A DNA stretch of 64,000 nucleotides from contig BSQZ01000104.1 of the NCBI GenBank assembly GCA_033239005.1, forward strand, positions 1,479,501 to 1,543,500. Reading direction: 5' to 3'. The position numbers and the translations under genes were made by a program. Position 1 is the stretch's first letter; each line of letters starts with the position of its first letter. Positions 55,526 through 64,000 of the stretch are shown one piece after another. The notes beneath the pieces were generated by a model, which saw only the letters and a list, made by a program, of their open reading frames with translations, ran no database searches and had not been told where the DNA came from. The stretch comes from Lamellibrachia satsuma (lineage: Eukaryota > Annelida > Polychaeta > Sabellida > Siboglinidae).

Positions 55526-57311
55526 TCAGCCATCATAGCTGAAGCTATGTAGCCTTTCTGGTGATAACGAAAGGTTGATGGTGAGATACGGCAGAGCACC
55601 GGAGAGGAGAATAGCACAGGAGATGAGGATGTAGCCAGCTGGAAGTCTCCTTGTGTATGGCTGACTGGTCCAGGTCTTCAAGCACCCACACTTCCTACAA
55701 TTCTGCATGACCTCTATGAGTATGCCATCTTCCTTGTTAATAACACCTTGAGTTGGATGGCCACATTCAGCACACAGCTGGAAGAGCTGCATTAGCAGGT
55801 CCTCAAAAACCATGTATTTCAGCTGCTCTCTGATGCCCTTGCTATTTTTCTGTTTGTAGATGAAAATGCACACATTCCACATCATTATTTTTGAATATAA
55901 AATTTGTGAAGTCATGCAACTCATGAACTGTTTGCTAATAATTAACATGACTAAATCAGTATTCAAGGTATTATGTTGTATTGAAAATCGCAAAGGAATG
56001 GAAAACCAAAGAATGTACATAGTAATACTAACTAATCATCACTGGACTCCTCATTGGCCTCTTCTGCAGCATCCAGAATAGATGGTTTGTAGTCACTGGA
56101 CGGCTTTACTGGTGCTGACAAGGTGGAGGGAGAGGGTGATGGTGGCTCAGTTGATGGGACATCGGCTGGAGTCTTCTTGGGTGTGGAAATTAGACAGGAT
56201 GGCTCAAGTTGAATGTTGACAGAGATATCATCCAAGCTGTACTGTGTCCCTGTGTCACATGTCACCACCATATCTGTCTGAACCTCTGGAATGTAGAATA
56301 ATCATTTATAAAAAACAAAGTTAATAATAATTATGTATATTTGGTGACCTACAGACTACACGCCAAAGATTAAGTAGTAATAATGCTGAGAGAAATACAA
56401 TTATGATCTATTTTCTTATTTTTGATGGAGAAATTCATCTTGTATGGTATATAAAAGTACTAATAATTATGCTGCTGAAGACAGACATACTAGACACAAT
56501 TCGCTACAAATATCAATGATGTTATCATTCACATTACCACTGTCTAAAGCTTCATATATTAGGCACTGTCTGATTTTTAATAGACTTGTATGGTTTTTGG
56601 TCTGCAGGTGGTATAAATCTACCGGGCATTCACAAAACCATATATCTATCATATACTGGGGGTCTCACCTGGTTCGAGCTCCCTCCCTAAAATTGCATGC
56701 CATGAGGTGTGAAAATTTTGAACAGTTAGCTTGAAAATTGTAGATTTTGGGTCATCTCGTTAATTTCCCTGTCCTTTCTGTCTGCCACTGTAAATATGTG
56801 TAAGGTTTTTAATAGCGGGTAGCAAAAATTCACAATTGAATTGTTGCACAGTCATTCTGATATTTGACAGATGCTGTGGCATTTTTGATCTATGCCAAAA
56901 GAATATACTTCTAGGCCCAATAGTACATCTACATTGTACATTCCCAATTTATTGCCAAAATCAAGGAGTGTTTTGGGGGTAAATCATTCTGATATAATCA
57001 TCTAATGACATATTTCCCCTAAATGCGCTGACTGGGCAATTATCGATTACCATTAAAAAATCCTGGTATAATATTAGACTCATAGCAGTCTCAAGTAGTT
57101 ATACTCCAAACAGCCCAACCTTAGGCCGACTTGGCAAGTGCAACTCCATAAAATCTAATTAAAATCTAGAGCTAAACACCAAACTTATATTGATTTTTTT
57201 ACCTACATTTTGTGACAATATGACAGCAATAAAAAGTCTAGACCTATCGTGGACGTCACCACTACTGCCACTGGCAATGGTCACATGACATGGGGAGGGC
57301 TCGTCAGCCAT
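55526..57311 (-). CDS. Three-exon gene: transposase-derived protein with a Cys-rich (zinc-ribbon-like) block
   Basis: Exon 1 57311-57203 (ATG in CCATGG context, MADEPSPCHVTIASGSSGD; donor GTAAAA). Exon 2 56285-56033 (VQTDMVVTCDTGTQYSLDD, then a Ser/Pro-rich stretch and a Glu/Asp run). Exon 3 55841-55526. Phases 1 and 2 match. Exon 3 has KYMVFEDLLMQLFQLC, then C-x2-C, C-x2-C (CAECGHP, CRKCGC), TWTSQPY, and PAGYILISCAILLSGALP. I recall this series (VFE..L.LF..C, paired CxxC, SQP, PAGN.LLS.AILFSGA) from large THAP-containing, transposase-like invertebrate proteins; it was not searched. Here the protein stops soon after the block, without the THAP start and without the DDE part, so it may be a short domesticated or truncated form. 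Confidence 0.6.
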
Positions 57312-57845
57312 GGGAATGATTATGTCTTCTGTAAACCACTTCAGGGTTAGCTACATATGGGGTTAGCTAAAGTTAGGGTTGCATAACTTCATTTCCTTGT
57401 TCCCAAGCACTTACAAAGTACTGCACACAACATGAAATTGGTATAGATATATGGTTAATAGACATTTTGGAAAGGCAACAGTTATTTTTGGTACTGAAAA
57501 TTGCTTAATGTAGATTTGTAGCTTACCACAAGTTCTTTCATACTATTTTAACACATGGACAATTAAAAAGTTGTGTTTATTAACAATTAAATATCATATT
57601 AAATATCAAAATGCGCAAAATATCAGCTTGTGTACATCAAATGTTATAGTATAAAACTAAAAAGTACATTTATTTGACATTTTCTATATTGAGTAGATCG
57701 GTTAAACAGTTTAAATAGTAATGGTGTTTAAACAGTAATGATCTTGTTGACTAGATAGAATCAATAAAATATATATAATCATATTTATACCTAGTATAAA
57801 TTGATTATAAACGGATTATAAACAAATACAAATCTAATTTCTAAC

Positions 57846-58871
57846 ATGGCGCCGTGCAAACGCCAAGTAAAGGCAAAACGTAATTTGCTATATTCTAGCT
57901 GCGATAGCTGGCAGGCGGATGATTTCCATTTCATGTGTAGGGGGTGTACGACAGTGAAATATCTGCAGGAGCACGTGATTGAGCTAAGGCATATGATTTT
58001 GATGATGACAGGGCAGGGTGAGACAGAAGTGAGCAGAGGTGGTGAGAATGATGAGAGCAGAGGTGGTGAGACCGAGGAGAGCAGAGGTGGTGAGACTGAG
58101 GAGAGCAGAGGTTTTGAGACCGAGGAGAACAAGGAGAGCTGTGGCAATGTGAGGGAGAAAGCTGGTAAGAAGAAAGATGACAGAAGGCAGAGAATGCAAC
58201 AAAAGAGAGGTAAGCGGGTGAATGGAGATGGATTGCCAGGTGGTAAGACAGTAAAGGTTGGTGATATGAGAGAAAGGGGGCATACTAGTAGTGTGCAGCA
58301 GGAAAGGAGCTTTGCTGATGTAGTATCACAGGGGAAAGCGAGGAAAGCCCGGGTATTTATGGGGGATTCCATCATTAGGAAAGTGGATAAAATTGTAAAT
58401 AGAGGAGATGACATAACAGTATGCCTACCAGGGGCAAAAGTAGAGGATATAGCAGAGAAGGCAGGACAGGTCATGGGTGGTGGCACGGGAGGTGCTGTTC
58501 TCATGCATGTGGGAACGAACAATGCAGATAAGGAGGGAATGTCAGCCATCATTGGTAAGTACAGGAGGTTGATCAAGACACTTAAAGAGGCACGAGTTGG
58601 GCAGATCGTATTGTCGGGGATATTACCAATAATGAGAGGCAGGGGTGAGGAATATAGGAACTGTAGAAGGATGGCGATCAACACACAGGTACAGAAGGTA
58701 TGTATGGAGGAGGGAGTAGGCTTTGTAGACATGTGGTTAAACTTTGTGGGAAGAGGTGACTTTTTCATGAGAGATGGACTTTATCTGACAGGGAAGGGCG
58801 CTGCAGTTCTTGCGTGTGAGTTTGTCAGAGTTGTCGACGAGGGCACAGGTACCATAGATTATTTAAACTAG
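57846..58871 (+). CDS. CR1 copy D ORF1: finger plus SGNH-type esterase, putative catalytic His replaced by Tyr
   Basis: 341 codons, MAPCKRQVKAKRN start. The Cys-rich finger is shortened compared with copy A (one C-x2-C, then CRGC). Residues ~58-100 hold a five-fold GGETEESR-type repeat. Esterase blocks: VFMGDSIIRK (Ser), LPGAKVEDIA, HVGTNNADKEG (Gly/Asn), and RDGLYLTGKG near the C-terminus. In copy A the last block reads DGLHLSGKG, so the His expected at this position of SGNH enzymes is Tyr here, a single CAT-to-TAT step. The Ser, Asn and Asp blocks are kept. The rest of the frame is clean. Confidence 0.88.
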   Translation: MAPCKRQVKAKRNLLYSSCDSWQADDFHFMCRGCTTVKYLQEHVIELRHMILMMTGQGETEVSRGGENDESRGGETEESRGGETEESRGFETEENKESCGNVREKAGKKKDDRRQRMQQKRGKRVNGDGLPGGKTVKVGDMRERGHTSSVQQERSFADVVSQGKARKARVFMGDSIIRKVDKIVNRGDDITVCLPGAKVEDIAEKAGQVMGGGTGGAVLMHVGTNNADKEGMSAIIGKYRRLIKTLKEARVGQIVLSGILPIMRGRGEEYRNCRRMAINTQVQKVCMEEGVGFVDMWLNFVGRGDFFMRDGLYLTGKGAAVLACEFVRVVDEGTGTIDYLN

Positions 58872-61732
58872 ATGCGCAGGGGGAACTGACAGAGAAAACT
58901 CAAAGGAGTACTACTACAAATACACATCCAAAGAAATGTTCACCAATAATTTCAGACAATGAACTTAAATGTGTATGCTTAAATGCCAGGAGCATAGTAA
59001 ATAAAAAAAGTGAGTTAGACATTATGGTAGCAGATATTGATCCTCATGTAATAGGCATCACAGAATCATGGGCAAATGAAGATATAGTAGATGCTGAGTT
59101 AGCACTGACAGGCTATGTAATGTTTAGGAAGGATAGACGAGAAAGAAGGGGAGGTGGAGTAATTTTGTATATTAAAGAATCTATCCAAGCATATGAAATT
59201 ACACTGAAAAGTGAAGCAGATAGTGTGGAAGCAATTTGGTGTAACATAGTTACCAGGAACTCAACATTAACAATAGGAGTAGTTTATCGTAGTCGTAACA
59301 TAGGACAAGAGGAAGATGTAAAATTACAAAAGGCGATAAGGGAGGTGAGCAAGGGAGAATGTGTTATAATGGGTGATTTTAACCATGGCCATATACAATG
59401 GGAATCATTAGAGAGTGCTGGAGGTGACGACCATCAGTTTCTACTTCTAACACAGGATTGTTTCCTTACTCAACATGTCTTGGAACCAACCAGAGGTGGG
59501 AATGTGTTAGATTTAATTTTGTCTTCTCAAAATTAATTAGTTTACAATGTTAAAGTACACGAACCTTTGGGTTCAAGTGACCATAACCAAATCCATTTTA
59601 ATATAAAAGTAAAAACAGGGAATACATATAAAAAACAATGGAGGAGGAACTTCAACAAAGGCAAATATAAAGTGATGAGAACATATCTAGCAAATATAGA
59701 TTGGAATAACTTGCTGAAGAACAAGAGAGCAACAGAATGCTGGACTTGTTTAAAATATGAGATTGAGGGCATTATTGAGAAATTTATTCCATTAAGAAAA
59801 CAAGGGAAAAGATCCAAGAAAAAAAACCTGTCAAAAGAAGCTATTAGAAAAATTGCTCACAAAAAGATGCTGTGGATAAACACACTGGAAATGTAGAAGA
59901 CTACACAAACTACAAAGAGGCACTTAACCTAGCTACAACTGAAATTAGAAAATCTAAAAGAACCTTTGAACAAAAATTGGCAGGTAATATAAAAAATGAC
60001 AGCAAGAGTTTCTATGCTATATGTAAGGAGTATACAGAAAGTTCGAGATAAGGTCGGACCACTGGAAAACAACAGTGAAAACATAATTTCAGATGGGTTC
60101 CAAATGGCAGAGGTCCTGAATGAGTATTTCAGCTCAGTTTTTACCACAGAAGATATCAGCTCACTTCCAGTTCCATTGACTAAATTTGAGGGCAATAAAT
60201 CAGAACATTTAGGGCAGTTATTTGTAACTCCTGAAATGATAGCAAAGAAAATTAAGAAGATGAAAGATAATAAATCACCTGGAGCTGATGGGATACCACC
60301 AAAACTGCTAAAGGAAATTGTTGATCAAATTAGTACACCACTTGCAAACTTATTTAACTTGTCACTAGAAGAAGGAATAGTTCCTTCAGAATGGAAAGAA
60401 GCAAACATTACGCCGCTATTTAAGAAGGGATCGAGGAAGAAGCCAGAAAATTACAGACCAGTGAATTTAACATCAGTTGTATGTAAATTACTCGAAACAT
60501 TAATTAGAGACCACATGGTGGAATTCCTCATAAAACATAAATTAATAAATACATCTCAAAATGGATTCCTAAAAGCAAGGTCATGTCTAACCAATCTCTT
60601 ATGTTTTTTAGAAGAAATTACAAAGTGGGTAGATGACGGGTCACCAGTGGATGTTGTCTACTTAGATTTTCAGAAAGCTTTCGATAAAGTGCCACATCAA
60701 AGATTGTTACTTAAACTAAAAGCCCATGGTATAGGCAATGATGTAATCAACTGGATAGAAAAGTGGCTTACACACAGAAGACAGAGAGTAATAGTAGATG
60801 GTAAGATTTCAAACTGGAAATCTGTTTTGAGTGGGGTACCACAAGGATCAGTGTTAGGCCCTATACTATTTTTAATATATATAAATGATTTGGAGGATGA
60901 CATATCTAGCAAAGTACTCAAATTTGCAGATGACACAAAAGTATTCAGAAAGGTTACTAATGATACAGATAAACAAAGTTGACAGGATGATCTAGAAAAA
61001 TTAGTTAAATGGTCAGAAAAATGGCAAATGTTATTCAATTTTGGGAAGTGTAAATGTATACACATAGGACATGGAAATATGGACGAGGAATATAAAATGG
61101 GGGATGCTGTACTAGGTAGAACCACACAAGAAAAGGATTTAGGAGTAACATTTAATGCTGACATAAAAGTTTCAGAGCAATGTGGGATTGCTGCTTCGAA
61201 AGGAAATCAAATTCTAGGGCTAATTAGGAGAACTATCACGTATAAGGAGAAACATCTAATTGTACCCCTGTACAAAGCAATAGTTAGACCACATTTGGAA
61301 TATTGTATTCAAGCATGGAGGCCATATCATAAAAAAGACATAGATAAGCTAGAAAGAATACAACGAAGAGCAACTAAGATGATTCCAGAATTAAGAGACC
61401 TTAGTTACGAAAGTCGCTTATTACAATGTGGTTTGACAACATTAGAGACCAGGAGACTAAGAGGAGACCAAATAGAAGTGTTTAAAATAGTGAACGGTTA
61501 TGAGGATGTTGATAGGAATATGTTCTTCAAACTTAAAGAAGGCAGTAGAACCAGAGGACACAAAGCAGCATTAGTTAAGGAGCAGTGTAGGTTGGACATG
61601 AGAAAGTACTCTTTCTCACAGAGGGTGATAAATGAATGGAACAAACTGCCAAATGATTGTGTTAATGCTAGTAGTGTGAATATGTTTAAAAATAGAATTG
61701 ACAGATATCTGATAAGGGCGGGCTACACATAG
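58860..61732 (+). pseudogene. CR1 copy D ORF2 (endonuclease-RT), few lesions
   Basis: Endonuclease 58958-59590 with [28 protein letters not shown] and [10 protein letters not shown] follows. Lesions: TAA near 59534 between LDLILSSQN and LVYNVKVHEP; frame changes near 59885 and 60020; TGA at 60980 where the family has TTA (Leu). Everything else is open, ending RAGYT at 61732. Confidence 0.9.
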
Positions 61733-61836
61733 ATGAGAAAATTGTTGGACTCTCGATAAGCCAATGGCTTCCTTGTCCACTTGCCATGTGGAACTTGTTG
61801 TTCGAGATGGCAATCTTGTTAAATCTTGTTAAATAT

Positions 61837-64000
61837 ATTATCCAGTCTGACATCGACAGTTTTCTAAGTCAAACACATACAACATGGGGCACACTAGCAA
61901 CCGTTTTTATTTATTTATTTCTAAAAAGGAAGCCCAAATTATGTTATCGGAATTGCAAATTATAAAAGTTATAAGAAATTTGTTATAACAGAGTAATAAT
62001 TTCATCCAAATTACTTGTAATATCCACAATTAAGCTAACAACAATGACCAAAACATAAACTGTGTTTGTGACCATCACTTCCATTTATTTCGGGGCAGAC
62101 CACAGTACAAACATGTATTGGTGGCCATGTTAACGTTTTGTCTGATAGGAAAACATGACCATCAAAAATTCTGAAATCGTTTATAACAACTGCCATCATC
62201 TCATTGACATGCTGACCAAGTTTTGTAAAAATCACATACCACCAGCTCTATTAAAACACCCCGACGTGCGATGGCCGTCAATTTTAACATAAATAGCCAT
62301 GTATTTTTGCACCCACGTGGTCCACAGTAGAAAAATTCCCATCAATCCCTCCGCGTTTTACACTCTAAAAAAATTCACTGTTTCACAGCCAATAGCCTAA
62401 GCCTGGCCCTGGGACATCTTCTTAGTATACTGGTCGGTGTAGTTTTCGACCTACTTAATAGAATATGCTGTTTAACAAAAAATATTAAGAAACATTTTGT
62501 GTAAGAGATTGATATACCAAATCAGCAAAAGCTACTTCATTTATTCAATGCAAACAAATTGTTAAAACAGTTGTTTTGAGTGAAAAACTTACGAATATTG
62601 AATGTCTGAACCATGTCACGTGAGTCGAGGAAACGTGCGGAATTCGACTTATATTTATGGCAAGCCGTACTGACATAGCGCTTTCTAAAACACATATATT
62701 TGTATTGAATATATAACGTTAATGTAGTACATTTTTTCTCGTATATTTAACACATTTTAATTATTCCTACTTTTATGACAAGACTAGCTTGCCATACATC
62801 TACCACAAAAAGGGCTATTATTGTCGCGTGGCCAAGAACGAGACATGCGTCAGCAGACGCTCGACAATAATACTGTCTGGTAAGCATGCAAAGTCGGTTT
62901 TTGTCAAGGTATGTATATCATAAACGTGTTCTATGTTATAGTATATATTAAAATATAATTTGCTCAGACAAGACTCTGGGTCGTTATTGTCGCAAACAGA
63001 CGCTGTGACGTCTCTAACGCGATATCAAGCGAGATTTCAATGGATCGAAAACTGGCGTGGGTCGAAAACTGCACCGGTAACTATACTAGAGTAGATAAGC
63101 AGAAACCGCAGTCGTGTAAAATGTTGCAGATACGGTTAACATATGGGAGCAGGAAAATAACGCATCCGTTCTGATCCGTACGTCACTTACCTTCAGATAG
63201 CGGGCAAATAAAAATACGAAATCATAACCTACGAATTTCGCAGTAATAATAACAAAATTGAACAATAACTTTCTTTACGCGTCTACGCATAACCTCGCGC
63301 GCGCACCTACCGGATAAATTGCGGTTCGTCTGAACTTTCCGCCAGGAGAGCCATCTTTACCGCCAGTGCCCTGTTAGAAGCCGGCCTCACCACAACACAG
63401 ACTATTTCACACATAAATTGGCGCCGGATTAATTAAACACATGGCACATTCTCAAATTGTCGATGACAGCAATTTTGTTCTACTATTAAATTATAGTAAC
63501 AGAACAAGTGCAGATTTTCCCATTCTCTTTCCCTTTCCCATGATGGCCACGTTAACGTTTTGCATGATTAGTAGAAAACGTGACCATCAAAAATCCTACA
63601 ACTTTATGACATCCACTTTTACTATACTGCCAATGTGCTGAACAAATAAGTTTCGTCAAAATCACATAACTCTAGCAAAAGTAAATTGGGAGTTTTCATC
63701 AAATATTAATACACTGCTTCCTGAGGCACTGGTTGTTTCGAGAACGTCACCACCAAAATAATAATACTAAAATATGATATTTATATATCGCCATAATAAC
63801 TTAGTGTTATTATACAATAATAATACAGCTAAACGTATATACGCAGTTAAATAATTAAAATAATAAATGAATTAAGAACAATACAACTAAAAATCATACA
63901 TCAAATTAAGCAATTAAAAAACAAGTACAATTTAAATTGAAGGGCAGTACAACTAAAACGTATACATGGAATCAAATAATTTAAACGATGAATTACAAAG
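61837..64000. other. Non-coding stretch with a diverged repeat, no gene
   Basis: 62118-62260 and 63540-63690 are related (GGCCA(T/C)GTTAACGTTTTG, ACCATCAAAAAT, AAAATCACATA). No splice-bounded exon or element ORF was recognised. The last 300 bases are AT-rich. Confidence 0.5.

Larger units (their letters stand above)
57841..61836 (+). mobile_element. CR1-type LINE copy D, essentially full length
   Basis: ORF1 57846-58871 intact. ORF2 from about 58860 to 61732 is broken by TAA near 59534, frame changes near 59885 and 60020, and TGA at 60980. 3' UTR and TTGTTAAATC tail at 61812-61836. Domains: finger plus esterase in ORF1; endonuclease, RT ([38 protein letters not shown]) and C-terminal block in ORF2. 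Best preserved of the four copies and the closest relative of copy C. It lies 5' of the minus-strand gene, head to head. The 5' boundary is set by the ORF1 start; a longer UTR is possible. Confidence 0.92.

Noticed and set aside
57791..58768. 325-codon minus-strand ORF
   Set aside because: Antisense shadow of CR1 copy D ORF1; composition is the complement of the esterase ORF and no motif is present.

Overview
This window is eukaryotic, metazoan genomic DNA: genes are split into short exons with clean GT/AG junctions and matching phases, introns are long and AT-rich, microsatellites are very long, and several decayed or near-intact retrotransposons and DNA transposons are present. The mix of multi-EGF/SEA membrane protein, CR1-type LINEs with an esterase-type ORF1, and minisatellites growing out of exon-intron junctions points to an invertebrate deuterostome. 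A lancelet (Branchiostoma) is my best guess. That is inference, not something the sequence states. I see no rRNA, tRNA, CRISPR or prokaryotic operon.

Region by region. 1-1250 is a ~1.1 kb (CA)n array. 1558-2533 (+) is a frameshifted transposase-like ORF. 3458-28012 (+) is the 3' portion of a single-pass membrane protein gene: five EGF exons, two SEA domains each with a G-S-V-[VI]-V self-cleavage motif, one transmembrane exon and a short basic tail. Sixteen exons join without a phase conflict. Its introns hold a 5'-truncated jockey-like LINE (4060-5110), a near full-length CR1 in antisense (copy A, 6285-11225), TIR-bearing miniature elements (12066-12272, 21451-21651), a foldback element, a GC-rich TIR element (17470-18018) and a 5'-truncated CR1 in sense (copy B, 21652-24376). 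28530-30480 is a diverged tandem duplication of non-coding DNA.

31-36.4 kb contains microsatellites, a CR1 relic and a broken Myb/SANT-type DNA-binding protein gene (minus). 37.2-39.3 kb is a pogo-like DDD transposase with a C-terminal PHD-type finger (minus), in one frame broken only by two stop codons. 41-45.2 kb is repeat debris. 45.3-46.7 kb holds an L2-like LINE tail and a very fresh truncated CR1 (copy C, minus).

46.8-57.3 kb is a second host locus on the minus strand. It has about a dozen short exons, mostly phase-compatible, coding for a protein I do not recognise. Its 5' part is a 3-exon model for a transposase-derived cysteine-rich domain. Almost every intron contains a minisatellite, and at least three of these arrays visibly consist of repeated copies of an exon-intron junction. 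The EGF/SEA gene shows the same thing at its transmembrane exon. 57.84-61.84 kb is CR1 copy D (+), full-length with an intact esterase ORF1 whose putative catalytic His is Tyr. 61.84-64.0 kb has no gene I can support.
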